64,000 nt of DNA from Turicimonas muris (GTDB taxonomy: Bacteria; Pseudomonadota; Gammaproteobacteria; Burkholderiales; Burkholderiaceae_F). The notes under the pieces are model-generated. The model did no database searches. It worked only from the letters and a program-made list of their open reading frames with translations, and had not been told where the DNA came from. The position numbers were made by a program, and so were the translations under genes. This document shows positions 17,436 to 26,106 of this stretch, one piece after another; the first letter of the stretch is position 1; every line of letters starts with the position of its first letter. The stretch covers positions 1 to 64,000 of the forward strand of contig NZ_NHMP01000010.1 of assembly GCF_002221595.1 (NCBI RefSeq), written 5' to 3'.

Positions 17436-18755
17436 TTAATTCATAGGTATAGAGTAGATATTTTGACCGTTAATTGAGAGCAATAGATTGTCGTCATCAT
17501 GGGTGAGAAGGATGTTGGAGACAGCATCCTTTCCTTCCATCTTATAAGTACCTTTGGGTAGGAAGCCAACGTAAGGAGCAACGGATTTTCCTTCTGCCGG
17601 AGAAACTCTGAAAGAAAGTTCTCCAATCTTGTTAGAGTCTTTTGTAAATCTAAAGTTGCCATTAAAGGCAATTTTGATATTTTTAGCGTCCACATAAGAA
17701 GGAAGTACTTCTAAGCCGATTTTTCCGGTGGTGATGGCAGTCAGAAGCTGTTCCGAAGAGGCTCCTAGATTTCCGAAATAAGGAAGATTTTCTTGACAAG
17801 CAACAGGGTTGGCAGTGCAGAAGTCATCCCCGTACTGGTCATAGAAAAGAGCCGAGTAGGGAGAAGCAGATGCGTTCCAATCCATTTTTAATTTAATGTC
17901 TGCCTTTGGAATATTTACAGGAATGATGGACTTGTAATTTAAGTTATCTAAACCAACCTTGAAGTTTTGGATGAAGTTGGTCTTTTCTTTTGAAACTTCG
18001 GTATTGAAAGAGAAATTAGCGAATTTAATATCTCCGCTTAAGTCTTTCTGATTTAGGTCTACCTTTTCCAAGTCATAAGAAAACTTAACCGGAGTCAAAG
18101 AGTTCTTGTCTGAATAAGACTGGAAGGTCTGACTTCCAATAACTAATTCTCCGCCGTTACTGTTTCTTGTGTTTAATTGTTTAAGCTTAATTGTCCCGAT
18201 ATCAAATTTGGTCTGAAATTGAGAAAGGCTTTCCGAGGAAAAACCTTCTATCTTGCTTAAAAAAGTGGTTTTACCTGCTGTACGGTCAACAGAAATCTTG
18301 ACATCGTCAATGTTTGCAGAAAACGGCTGTGTTGTGAAAGTAGCTGTTTTTGGAGTGAACCGGTAATTAAAGTCAACCGCTAATGTAGGGTGCATCGACT
18401 TAAGAACAAGATTGTCTTTGTCAAATTCATCAACCTTAGTTAAATGAAGAACTGCTTTCGGAGAAAAGCCAAGATTGACAACACCTTCTGAGACAGCAAG
18501 TGGCTTAGTGGTTTCGGAGATGTCCTTTAAGTAAAGCATGAGTTGGACTTCTCTTGCAAAAAAAGATTTTTTTGTGATTTCTCCGCTGACTGTTACTTCA
18601 TCGGTGCCAAGGACTTTATTAATGTTTGCAATAGTTTCATCAACTTTTTGTCCCTGGTAGTAAATAAAACCTGTATAGCCGGCAATGCCTAAAAGAATAA
18701 TAACGGCTGCTGGTGTTAAAAATTTCTTCGAAGAAGAGCTCAATTTATTCTCCAT
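17436..18755 (-). CDS. DUF945 (YdgA-like) family protein
   Basis: A 439-residue protein with one N-terminal membrane segment (about residues 12-32), then a long soluble part rich in beta-strand-like alternation. The layout and the VTVSGEITKKSFFAREVQLML opening match DUF945/YdgA proteins, which sit in the inner membrane with a periplasmic domain and have no firm function. It is convergent with asparaginase with only 6 bp between the stops. It appears to be transcribed alone or behind rarD. Confidence 0.7.
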   Translation of the reverse strand: MENKLSSSSKKFLTPAAVIILLGIAGYTGFIYYQGQKVDETIANINKVLGTDEVTVSGEITKKSFFAREVQLMLYLKDISETTKPLAVSEGVVNLGFSPKAVLHLTKVDEFDKDNLVLKSMHPTLAVDFNYRFTPKTATFTTQPFSANIDDVKISVDRTAGKTTFLSKIEGFSSESLSQFQTKFDIGTIKLKQLNTRNSNGGELVIGSQTFQSYSDKNSLTPVKFSYDLEKVDLNQKDLSGDIKFANFSFNTEVSKEKTNFIQNFKVGLDNLNYKSIIPVNIPKADIKLKMDWNASASPYSALFYDQYGDDFCTANPVACQENLPYFGNLGASSEQLLTAITTGKIGLEVLPSYVDAKNIKIAFNGNFRFTKDSNKIGELSFRVSPAEGKSVAPYVGFLPKGTYKMEGKDAVSNILLTHDDDNLLLSINGQNIYSIPMN

Positions 18756-18789
18756 ATTTTTGTTGTCATCGGATCATTCTAATTTCTTT

Positions 18790-19695
18790 TTATCGGCGTG
18801 CAGCGAGAGTTCTAGATTCCGAAAACAGGAATAGGATGATAGAACTCCATATAAAAGAAAGCGGGAGCAGCTGTTTTGTATTAAAAGGCTCTTTGAAAAT
18901 AAATATTCCCACTAACAAAGTAAGTATCGGATTGATATACATGCAGAACCCGAGGACGTTCAACGGCAGATTTAAGGCTGCATAAGAAAAAGCAACCATA
19001 GGAATTGTTGTGATAACGCCGGTTGAAACTAGAACCCAGGTGAGATCTTCAGCCGGATTTCCGGAGAAGAAGTGACTTGTGCCGACATGGTTTAAAGTAA
19101 AGATATAGACCAAAGCCAATGGAAGCATCAGTCCGGATTCAATTGTGTTGCTGATCCAAGGATCTACTTTAATTTTTTTCTTTAAAGCGCCGTAAATTGC
19201 CCATGTAGAAGAAACTCCCACTGCAATCCATGGAATTCTTCCAAGCTGGAAGACCATGATAAGCAAACCCAAGAAGGCAAGGAGGATACTGGCCCACTTA
19301 AGCGGCGGAAGTTTCTCTTTGTAGAAAAGAACTCCAAGAAATACCGAAATTAAGGGAGTCAGAAACATGCCGATGCCAAGTTCTACGACTTGGTTGCTGT
19401 TAACTCCATAGATGTTTATCCACCAATTTACTCCTGCAAAAGCAGCAGCGAGTGTTAGACAAATCGCATATTGTTTTTGTTCAGCAAAATAATGGAAAGT
19501 TTCTTTGAACTTGTGGAACTTTTTGAAAATCACCAGTAGTAGGAGCATCACAAGCAATGACCAAACGACGCGATGGGCAACGACTTCCCAACCGCCGGCT
19601 TTGCCGAACATTTTCCAAAAAATCGGCAGGAATCCCCATACTAAATAGGCTGAGGTCGCGCCGATAAGTCCTAATTTTCTGTTCTCTCCAGACAT
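18790..19695 (-). CDS. rarD: RarD family EamA/DMT permease
   Basis: A 301-residue protein with about ten hydrophobic segments in two EamA repeats. The opening GLIGATSAYLVWGFLPIFWKM and the mid-protein GVNWWINIYGVNSNQVVELG are RarD hallmarks. RarD proteins are inner-membrane transporters of the drug/metabolite superfamily; substrates are poorly known, and chloramphenicol sensitivity has been linked to them. It lies downstream of the tct genes. A hairpin (19703-19722) ends eight bases before its ATG, and I see no clear SD. Confidence 0.9.
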   Translation of the reverse strand: MSGENRKLGLIGATSAYLVWGFLPIFWKMFGKAGGWEVVAHRVVWSLLVMLLLLVIFKKFHKFKETFHYFAEQKQYAICLTLAAAFAGVNWWINIYGVNSNQVVELGIGMFLTPLISVFLGVLFYKEKLPPLKWASILLAFLGLLIMVFQLGRIPWIAVGVSSTWAIYGALKKKIKVDPWISNTIESGLMLPLALVYIFTLNHVGTSHFFSGNPAEDLTWVLVSTGVITTIPMVAFSYAALNLPLNVLGFCMYINPILTLLVGIFIFKEPFNTKQLLPLSFIWSSIILFLFSESRTLAARR

Positions 19696-19702
19696 AACGA
19701 AA

Positions 19703-19722
19703 AGGCTCGGTGAGCCGAGCCT
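19703..19722 (-). terminator. Hairpin between tctC and rarD
   Basis: AGGCTCGG-CTCA-CCGAGCCT is a perfect 8-bp stem with a 4-nt loop, followed on the minus strand by TTTCGTT and then the rarD ATG. It can serve as a partial terminator for the tct operon and could also affect rarD translation. Confidence 0.65.
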
Positions 19723-19744
19723 ATTAACTAAATTTAGTTATAAC

Positions 19745-20686
19745 TTACTTATAGAGTTTGCTAATAACGTCTTTAGCGAAAACTTCCTGATCTTTCAATA
19801 ACTGACCAAGCTGTTTGTCATCCTTGAAGTCCATAGAAAGACCGGCTTTCTTGTGTGCTTCGATAGTCGCAGGATCCTGCATTGTCTTCTTGAAAGCATC
19901 AACGTAGAACTTGATGATTTCAGGAGATGTACCTTTAGGTGCAACGATAGCGCGTGCGGAACCGTACCATTCCGGATAAAGACCTTTTTCACCTAATGTC
20001 GGTACGTCTGGAAGTTCAGGAGCACGTGTCGGAGAGAAGACTGCTAAAACTCTCAATTCCGGTTTGTCTCCTTTAACGAGCTTAGCAACGTCAGCAACTT
20101 TAGCGCATGTGAAATCAACTTCACCTTGACGCAAAGCTAAGAGCTGGTCAGCTGTACCGCCGTAAGGAACTGCTTTGTAATCAAACTTGCCGCTTTGTGC
20201 GAGAAGCTGAGCAGCAGTGTGGTTGGAAGCCTTAACGCCGTTTGTCGAAGCCTTAAGCTGTTTCTGTTTTGCAGCGGCAACCAAGTCTTCGATTGTCTTG
20301 TAAGGAGAGTCAGCCTTAACAGCGACAACGCCGGATTCTGTCAAATGGTTGGCGATAGGAATAACGTCAGAAACAGAGAACGGAGCTCCTTTCTGAGCGG
20401 CTAATGTTGTGAAGGTCGGAAGGTTGATAAAACCGATTGTGTGACCGTCTGGTTTGGAATTAACTAAACGTGTCCAGCCAATTTTGCCGTCGCCGCCAGG
20501 AAGGTTCTGAATAACAAGAGTCTTGCCCACATATTTACCGGCTTCTGTGGAGAGAAGGCGAGCACCTGTATCTGTGCCGGAACCTGCCTTATAAGCAACG
20601 ATAACGTTAACGTCGCTTGTCGGAGCCCAAGCCATAGCTACAGGCATTGTCATTGCAACGGCAACGGCTAAAAGTACTTTTTTCAT
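19745..20686 (-). CDS. tctC: Tripartite tricarboxylate transporter receptor (TctC/Bug family)
   Basis: A 313-residue periplasmic binding protein with a clear Sec signal (MKKVLLAVAVAMTMPVAMAWA) and the Bug-family opening VNVIVAYKAGSGTDTGARLL, followed by VIQNLPGGDGKIGW. These receptors hand carboxylates (citrate, tartrate, aromatic acids, amino acids) to the TctA/TctB membrane pair. It is third in the operon after tctB and tctA. Such receptors are greatly expanded in betaproteobacteria. The ligand cannot be read from sequence. Confidence 0.93.
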   Translation of the reverse strand: MKKVLLAVAVAMTMPVAMAWAPTSDVNVIVAYKAGSGTDTGARLLSTEAGKYVGKTLVIQNLPGGDGKIGWTRLVNSKPDGHTIGFINLPTFTTLAAQKGAPFSVSDVIPIANHLTESGVVAVKADSPYKTIEDLVAAAKQKQLKASTNGVKASNHTAAQLLAQSGKFDYKAVPYGGTADQLLALRQGEVDFTCAKVADVAKLVKGDKPELRVLAVFSPTRAPELPDVPTLGEKGLYPEWYGSARAIVAPKGTSPEIIKFYVDAFKKTMQDPATIEAHKKAGLSMDFKDDKQLGQLLKDQEVFAKDVISKLYK

Positions 20687-20794
20687 TTGTCTAAATCCTC
20701 CTAGGGATAAGTTGGTTTGATTTGTCTAAAAATTTAAATATTTGTTTCCGAGTAATTCATATTCTACTCAGCTTTACCGTATGGAGTCCATTAC

Positions 20795-22303
20795 TTATTT
20801 GTTGGCTCTGTGCTCTACGTGCTTTTCCCACTTGGCCATGAGCCATGGAGAAAGCGTACCGAGAACGCAGAGAAGAATAAGCAGCCAGCAAAGCGGAGTG
20901 CTGAAGAGGATGGAAGGATCTCCATCGCTAAGGTATAGGGATCTTCTCAATCCGTTTTCGCCGATTGGACCAAGAATTAAACCTAAAACAATAGCTGCAG
21001 CATTCAAATCGAATTTTCTGACGAGATACCCGATGAAACCGAAGAGGAACATAAGAAGGACTTCATCGAAATTATTATGAATGGCAAAGGAACCTACAAC
21101 GCAAAGGAGGAAGATGGACGGAATCAAAATAGAATCAGACAATCTTGAAACTTGTGCAAAAATTCTGCAGCCCAACAATCCTACTGCCAACATCGCAAAC
21201 TGAACTAAAACGAAACCGGCAAAGAAGGTATATGTCATCGGGGCATAAGTAGAGAAGAGCTCCGGACCAGGTTGGAGACCGTGAATGATCAAACCGCCCA
21301 TTAAAACTGCAGTTACGGATTCGCCTGGGATGCCTAGGGTCAACGTCGGAATCAAAGATCCACCGGTAACCGCGTTGTTTGCAGCCTCTGAGCCGGCAAC
21401 GCCTTCAATGGAACCTTTTCCAAATTCATCTTTATGCTTTGAAAAACGGCGCGCTTCGTTATAGCCCATGAAGCAAGCAATCGTTGCTCCGGCGCCCGGC
21501 AAGATACCAAGGATGTTGCCAATCATCCAAGAGCGTGTAATGGTTGGCATCAAACGCTTAATTTCTTGTCTGGAGAGTAATAGGCTGCCGGAGAATTTTG
21601 CGGCTTTTGCTCTTTCCTTGATCTTCTTTTCGGCAAGAATAAGAACTTGAGACATAGAGAACAAGCCAATCAAGGCGCAGGTTACATTGACGCCGTTATA
21701 AAGGCTTGCTTGACCGAACATGAATCTTTCTACGCCTTCCATCGGGTCCATACCAACGGTGGAGATCAAGAGACCGAGAATGCCGGAGATGAAACCTTTA
21801 AGTAAAGATTTGGAGGAAACTCCGGCAATAATTGTCAAACCGAAAATAGAAAGCCAGAAGTATTCCGGGCTCTTGAACTGCATAGCAAGTTCAGCCAGGA
21901 ACGGAGAGAAGAAGTACAGGGAGATACAGCTTAACAAGCCCCCGCAGAATGAAGCGAAACATGCAACTGCTAAGGCCTTGGCTGCTTGGCCTTTCTTAGT
22001 TAATTCATATCCTTCGATAGCGGTAGCTGCAGAAGCAGGAGTGCCGGGTGTATGAATAAGAATGGCTGAAATTGAACCGCCGAAAATTGCGCCGCAATAA
22101 ATACCGCCCAATACGATAAGGCCGGTTGCCGGATTCATACCGAAAGTAACCGGAAGCAGAAGAGCCACACCCATGGCTGCAGATAGGCCGGGCAAACAAC
22201 CAATCGTAATACCCAAAGCCGTGGCGGCAACCATTAAGACGAGAGTCAAAGGATTTAAGGCATGAATAAAACCTTCGCCCATTAAAGTGATAGTTTCTAA
22301 CAT
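20795..22303 (-). CDS. tctA: Tripartite tricarboxylate transporter large permease TctA
   Basis: A 502-residue membrane protein with about 12 hydrophobic segments. The two TctA signatures are visible: [21 protein letters not shown] near residue 32-52 and [21 protein letters not shown] near 265-285. It forms the sodium- or proton-driven transport channel with TctB. Nine bases separate it from tctB upstream, and about 110 bp from tctC downstream. Confidence 0.95.
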   Translation of the reverse strand: MLETITLMGEGFIHALNPLTLVLMVAATALGITIGCLPGLSAAMGVALLLPVTFGMNPATGLIVLGGIYCGAIFGGSISAILIHTPGTPASAATAIEGYELTKKGQAAKALAVACFASFCGGLLSCISLYFFSPFLAELAMQFKSPEYFWLSIFGLTIIAGVSSKSLLKGFISGILGLLISTVGMDPMEGVERFMFGQASLYNGVNVTCALIGLFSMSQVLILAEKKIKERAKAAKFSGSLLLSRQEIKRLMPTITRSWMIGNILGILPGAGATIACFMGYNEARRFSKHKDEFGKGSIEGVAGSEAANNAVTGGSLIPTLTLGIPGESVTAVLMGGLIIHGLQPGPELFSTYAPMTYTFFAGFVLVQFAMLAVGLLGCRIFAQVSRLSDSILIPSIFLLCVVGSFAIHNNFDEVLLMFLFGFIGYLVRKFDLNAAAIVLGLILGPIGENGLRRSLYLSDGDPSILFSTPLCWLLILLCVLGTLSPWLMAKWEKHVEHRANK

Positions 22304-22312
22304 GATCTCTCC

Positions 22313-22762
22313 TTATTCAAACAACACGCCTAAAGGAAGAGGTACCTTCAGGAACATAGAGAAGACCAAATAGGTCACACCCATTACGCAAACGCAGGAA
22401 ATAACCGCAGGAATAGGTTTGACCTTAAGAAAGAACTGAGCAAGTATCAAATAGAGAACACTAGAAATATAGTATCCGAGATAATTGACTAATGCTAAGT
22501 AAATAACGCATCCAATGACAACTCCAAAAAACTGAGAAGGGATGAATCCTTGGAAGATTTTTCTGAAGTCATTAATGAAAAGTTTATGACGTTTAAAATG
22601 CCAGATCTGTTGAAGAAGAAGCAGTGTATTGCAAACGTAAAGGGCTGAGATAAGGATTAGAGGATAAGATTGAGCGCCTTCGGGGAGCTGCAATGTCATC
22701 ACTAGAAACCAGGTTGCAATCGCATATATGACTACGATTACGCCGATGTCTGAGTCTTTCAT
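22313..22762 (-). CDS. tctB: Tripartite tricarboxylate transporter small subunit TctB
   Basis: A 149-residue protein with four hydrophobic segments, matching TctB in size and topology and in position directly ahead of tctA. It opens the operon. The ISNCY-like element ends about 130 bp upstream of its start, so any regulatory DNA farther upstream was displaced by the insertion, and transcription may now depend on the short remaining leader or on the element. Confidence 0.85.
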   Translation of the reverse strand: MKDSDIGVIVVIYAIATWFLVMTLQLPEGAQSYPLILISALYVCNTLLLLQQIWHFKRHKLFINDFRKIFQGFIPSQFFGVVIGCVIYLALVNYLGYYISSVLYLILAQFFLKVKPIPAVISCVCVMGVTYLVFSMFLKVPLPLGVLFE

Positions 22763-22875
22763 AATTTGGCTTTGGAATTAGGTTTTTTAAAATGAGGCAA
22801 GCTCTTTTTGTTCGTCGTCTAGGAAAAACCTAAACTGTAACAGAGTGTATTCTAGGAGGAAGTGGGGACTTTGAC

Positions 22876-22893
22876 AACAAGCGATTGTCTCAC
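22876..22893. repeat. 18-bp target site duplication, left copy
   Basis: aacaagcgattgtctcac immediately outside the left terminal repeat; it is identical to 24586-24603. Confidence 0.9.
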
Positions 22894-22904
22894 TGTTAAG
22901 CCAA

Positions 22905-22943
22905 GGCGATTTTGAGAGTCAGAAAACAACACGATTTTGAGAG
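22905..22943. repeat. Subterminal repeats at IS left end
   Basis: GGCGATTTTGAGAG (22905-22918) and ACGATTTTGAGAG (22931-22943), 25 bp apart, are inverted matches of the right-end repeats. Confidence 0.7.
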
Positions 22944-22986
22944 AGCCAATTTTTAAGTGAAAGTCTTGCAAATTCTGTGGCTTTTA

Positions 22987-23057
22987 ATTGCAATGAAAGG
23001 GGGTATTAACTCAGGTAAGCGTAGCGAACCTGAGTTAATACCCCCTTTCATCGCAAT
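22987..23057. other. 30-bp-arm hairpin downstream of the transposase gene
   Basis: Arms 22987-23016 and 23028-23057 are reverse complements at 29 of 30 positions around an 11-nt loop. The hairpin lies 4 bp past the transposase stop, inside the IS. No T-tract follows on the minus strand, so it is not a standard terminator; it may shield the element from read-through or act on the mRNA end. Confidence 0.85.
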
Positions 23058-23061
23058 GCGC

Positions 23062-24438
23062 TTAGTGCTTATCCTTTTCGCTGTCTTCCTTTATTATCTC
23101 TTCAGCAGCCTCGATCACTAGTTCTCTCATGTTTAGTACTTCTCTTACTTTGGCAGCTCGCTTATTAAGCCACAGTTGTCTTCGTTGATTTTCTTTCGCC
23201 ATGATTTCGTCGACACGAGCATCAATGGTTTTAGCCGTTTCTGTGTATTCTTCAAATTTAGGACAACCTACCTTAGGAATAATTTTTATGGGTATTACTC
23301 TCAATCCCCATAGCATCTCGATCTTTCCATCCGGGTACTCTACGATAGAAACCTCCTTTCCAATCAAGCCATGACGGTTCTCAACCCCAAGAGCCTGAAT
23401 GATTTGATTTTTGAAACTACAACTAAGATTTTTAGATAAATGTCGTTCGTGCCAGGTAGCACAGATCCTCTTTAACTCCTCTTCTGTTGCCAAGAGCGGT
23501 ACATGAGCATCTTCTTGGTAAAAAGGCTTAATTGCAAACTCTTCGTTGTACTCGTTGACAAACTCCTCTATGTGCAAATTAGCGGTGTTAATATCCTTTA
23601 TGCCTCGGAGCTTGAACTCTTTAGGCCAACGTCCTTGCAAAGTTTGATTTAGGCGTTCAATCCTTCCTTTTGCTTCGGGAGTTTTTGCATAGATGTACTC
23701 AATTCCAAGCATATTGCAGATGCGTTGGTACTGAGTTCCGTCTTGGTCTTCAGAGGTTAGTGGCCCCGAGGTCGTCGGTTTAAAAATGCTGTGTCTATCG
23801 CTATAGAAAGCCGCTGGTATGCCGTATTTAAAGACATGCCCCATAATGAGCTCTCGATAGGCCTCTCCTACTTCTGTAGGCCGCAGGCACGCCGCAGTAA
23901 TGGTTCCTGTTGCATCATCAATAAAGGCGTGAACGACACAAAAAGGCTCATCCTCTCCGAACCAACGATGTCGGGATCCATCAATTTGGATCAATTCTCC
24001 GAACCGGCTGCGACGTCGACGTAATGGATGGCCTTTACTCTCTGCTTTCTTTTCTCTGGGATAAAGTTCAAGAAGACGTTGCCGGATAAATTCTTCGGAT
24101 ACTTCAATTTGTTCGCAATTCTTCAGGTATTTCCTTGCCAAAGCAGCTTGGAAGCCAGCGTACTTGGTTTGGAGCAAGTTGTCTATTCTTTCTCTTAGGT
24201 CCTTGTCCAGTTTGTTTACAGGTGAACGCCCCCGATTACCATGTTCTAAGCCTTCGGCTCCTTGTAATGAAAACTTGTTTAACTTCCTGAAAAAGGTTGA
24301 CTCAGGCATTTTTAACTGAGTCAGTGCTTGCTTACAGGTGATCAGCCCGGCTCGGTACTCAGTAAATACAGCAACCAGTTCATTAATCGAGGGATGCTTA
24401 ACGTTCTTTTTTGACCATTTAAAACCTCTAAAAAGCAC
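23062..24438 (-). CDS. ISNCY family DDE transposase
   Basis: A 458-residue transposase with an N-terminal HTH region (AGLITCKQALTQLKMPESTFFRKLNKF) and an RNase H-like rve core. Catalytic residues fit D in LIQIDGSRHRW, D in FYSDRHSIF and E in KGRIERLNQTLQ. The C-terminal tail is basic and glutamate-rich. Length and layout match IS1202-like transposases. It is uninterrupted and fills the element from just inside the right-end repeats. Confidence 0.93.
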   Translation of the reverse strand: MLFRGFKWSKKNVKHPSINELVAVFTEYRAGLITCKQALTQLKMPESTFFRKLNKFSLQGAEGLEHGNRGRSPVNKLDKDLRERIDNLLQTKYAGFQAALARKYLKNCEQIEVSEEFIRQRLLELYPREKKAESKGHPLRRRRSRFGELIQIDGSRHRWFGEDEPFCVVHAFIDDATGTITAACLRPTEVGEAYRELIMGHVFKYGIPAAFYSDRHSIFKPTTSGPLTSEDQDGTQYQRICNMLGIEYIYAKTPEAKGRIERLNQTLQGRWPKEFKLRGIKDINTANLHIEEFVNEYNEEFAIKPFYQEDAHVPLLATEEELKRICATWHERHLSKNLSCSFKNQIIQALGVENRHGLIGKEVSIVEYPDGKIEMLWGLRVIPIKIIPKVGCPKFEEYTETAKTIDARVDEIMAKENQRRQLWLNKRAAKVREVLNMRELVIEAAEEIIKEDSEKDKH

Positions 24439-24465
24439 AAGAATAAGTCAATAAAGACCGCCTAA

Positions 24466-24573
24466 CTCCCATTTTCGCTTTGGTAAAACTCCCAATTTCG
24501 CCCTGGAATAAGCTCTCAGAATCGCCTAGGAAACTACTCTCAAAATCCCGTAGGAAGTTACTCTCAATTTCCC
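24466..24573. repeat. Five iterated subterminal repeats at IS right end
   Basis: CTCCCATTTTCGC at 24466, CTCCCAATTTCGCC at 24489, CTCTCAGAATCGCC at 24513, CTCTCAAAATCCCG at 24537 and CTCTCAATTTCCC at 24561 repeat with a 23-24-bp period. They lie between the terminal repeat and the transposase start, so they may serve both transposition and autoregulation. Confidence 0.85.
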
Positions 24574-24585
24574 TTTTGCTTAACA

Positions 24586-24603
24586 AACAAGCGATTGTCT
24601 CAC
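24586..24603. repeat. 18-bp target site duplication, right copy
   Basis: aacaagcgattgtctcac, identical to 22876-22893. Confidence 0.9.
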
Positions 24604-24623
24604 CATTCAGACTAGAAGGCGTG

Positions 24624-24713
24624 TTTAGCTTATTTGTCGAGAAACCTCAGTCCTTTCGAGTGAAGGTTTCTCGGCGAATGAGCTAAATAGAATTTTTCAA
24701 AAAAATTCTATTT
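24624..24713 (-). terminator. Long stem-loop plus AT hairpin downstream of queH
   Basis: Segments 24624-24647 and 24664-24687 can pair over 24 positions; three of these are G-U wobbles when read as plus-strand RNA. Next to it, ATAGAATTTTT-C-AAAAATTCTAT (about 24687-24711) is a second hairpin. The double structure follows the queH stop on the minus strand and is probably its terminator; the IS landed 20 bp beyond it. Confidence 0.55.
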
Positions 24714-24731
24714 TCTTGAACTCAGGCATCC

Positions 24732-25379
24732 TCAAGACTGCTCTGAGCAGGAACTCTTCTTGACTGCCAAGTGCCTCATCGAGAACTCGCAGCCACAGTA
24801 CTGTTGATTATAAAAATCGTATTGTTTCAGCAGAATATTTCTTCTTTCTTGAAGACCTCCTTTGCGCCAGTTCATTTGGAAGTATTGAACTTCGGATACT
24901 TTTTCAACGGCATAAGCAGCAGCTTCATCTATTTGATCTTGTCGTTTCCAACGAGAGCCCGCAAGAGTTGTTGTAAAAGCTTCAATATTATGCTCCCGAG
25001 CGCATAAAGCCGTCGCTGATAAACGATGTTTGAAGCATGCTAAACATCTCCGGCCTCTTTCAGGTTCGTCTTCTAAACCCTTGACAGCTTCTCTCCATCG
25101 AAGATGATCGTAGTCGCCTTCTATGTACGGAATATTTTCCTGCTGGCAAAAGCGAACTAATTCATCTTTTCTTTTGAGATACTCTTCATCCGGAAAAATA
25201 TTAGGGTTATAGAAAAAAACAGTGGTCGGTACCTTCTTCTCTCTGAGCCACTCTAAAATAGCCGACGAACAAGGTGCGCAGCAGCTGTGCAGCAAGAGGG
25301 ATTTCGGTAAAGTTAAACTTTTGTCGGATGGACTTAGCAGCATAAAAAAATAGACGATCAACGAGTGATCGTCTTTCAA
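24732..25379 (-). CDS. queH: Epoxyqueuosine reductase QueH (DUF208)
   Basis: A 215-residue QueH. The diagnostic cysteines are visible: HSCCAPCSSA near 32-40, RRCLACFKHRL near 105 and CGCEFS near the C-terminus. QueH carries out the last step of queuosine synthesis, reducing epoxyqueuosine on tRNA, and replaces the cobalamin-dependent QueG. The start used gives an N-terminus of about 12 hydrophobic residues before the conserved part; an internal Met at residue 13 is an alternative. Confidence 0.9.
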   Translation of the reverse strand: MKDDHSLIVYFFMLLSPSDKSLTLPKSLLLHSCCAPCSSAILEWLREKKVPTTVFFYNPNIFPDEEYLKRKDELVRFCQQENIPYIEGDYDHLRWREAVKGLEDEPERGRRCLACFKHRLSATALCAREHNIEAFTTTLAGSRWKRQDQIDEAAAYAVEKVSEVQYFQMNWRKGGLQERRNILLKQYDFYNQQYCGCEFSMRHLAVKKSSCSEQS

Positions 25380-25396
25380 GTGTTGAAAAGATCTGG

Positions 25397-25780
25397 TTAG
25401 TTAATCGTGGACTGAGCCTTGGCTTCCAATTCTTCTTTGTTTGCACGGTGAATCCATTGAAGAACTGTTGCTCGATTAACTTTCGTCAGTTGAGAAATCT
25501 GGTTATAGGATTTACCTTCTTCTCTTCTAAGACGAAGTACAGTGGCTTTTTGCTCTGCTGTATAAACTTGTTGTCTGGCGCCGCGTTCGGCTCTAAATGT
25601 GCCGATAAGGTAGCTACGGTGCCAATCACGAGCTGTATAAACAGGAATATTCAAAGTCTTTGCGCAATTTTTATAGCTGCCGCCATTCCTGAAAATTTCA
25701 AGTGCTTTTTGACGAGTCTCGAAAGAGTGACGAGGTAACTGTTTACGTACTGCCGGATCCTTTTTTTCAGTGTTTGCCAT
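25397..25780 (-). CDS. Small protein with two helix-turn-helix domains, transposase-OrfA-like
   Basis: A 127-residue basic protein with two HTH regions: FETRQKALEIFRNGGSYKNCAKTLNIPVYTARDW (about 20-53) and AEQKATVLRLRREEGKSYNQISQLTKVNRATVLQW (about 75-109). The folds resemble the OrfA/InsE-type domains of IS3-family transposases. No catalytic ORF, terminal repeat or target duplication is beside it, so it is either a domesticated regulator or a solo remnant. It lies 17 bp ahead of queH on the same strand. Confidence 0.65.
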   Translation of the reverse strand: MANTEKKDPAVRKQLPRHSFETRQKALEIFRNGGSYKNCAKTLNIPVYTARDWHRSYLIGTFRAERGARQQVYTAEQKATVLRLRREEGKSYNQISQLTKVNRATVLQWIHRANKEELEAKAQSTIN

Positions 25781-26106
25781 CTTGCTTAACCCTTTGTTCA
25801 GATGTCTTTCAAAACAATTATAATAGATAATATGCTAAATAATTACATTCGTTTTGAATAATAATAGCAAATAATCATGTGGCATTTAATTAGTGGTTAT
25901 AACCTCACTGCCCCATGAAAAGTCCCTAACAAGAGTGATCTTTATAGAAAAACATCTTATTCTTTAATAGGTTGCAAGAAAATAGAGTAGGGTATTTTGG
26001 TTAACTAGTTTGAGTAGCTAGATTTAAAACTTTTTCTAAAAAACCCCTTTTTTCATTTTTATTTTGTACGATCTGAACGTCTTTCTGATAAAAAAGGAGC
26101 CTTAAT
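25781..26106. other. Intergenic region without a recognised gene
   Basis: AT-rich divergent promoter region between the HTH gene (minus) and yggS (plus). I see no conserved RNA or repeat. AAAAAGGAGC shortly before 26107 is the yggS SD. Confidence 0.5.

Larger units (their letters stand above)
22894..24585 (-). mobile_element. Complete ISNCY/IS1202-like insertion sequence
   Basis: A 1692-bp element with one transposase gene on the minus strand. Both ends start TGTTAAGC in inverted orientation, with similarity continuing for about 26 bp to TTGAGAGT. It is flanked by a perfect 18-bp direct repeat. Long duplications (roughly 15-30 bp) are known for IS1202-like members of the ISNCY group, so the assignment is consistent. 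The right end carries five copies of a CTCYCAnnnTCSC motif spaced 23-24 bp apart, and the left end two, likely transposase-binding sites. Intact ends, target duplication and open transposase suggest a recent insertion. Confidence 0.88.

Noticed and set aside
22876-24603. Xer/dif-type target for the IS1202-like element
   Set aside because: The 18-bp duplicated sequence does not resemble the dif consensus with two Xer arms.
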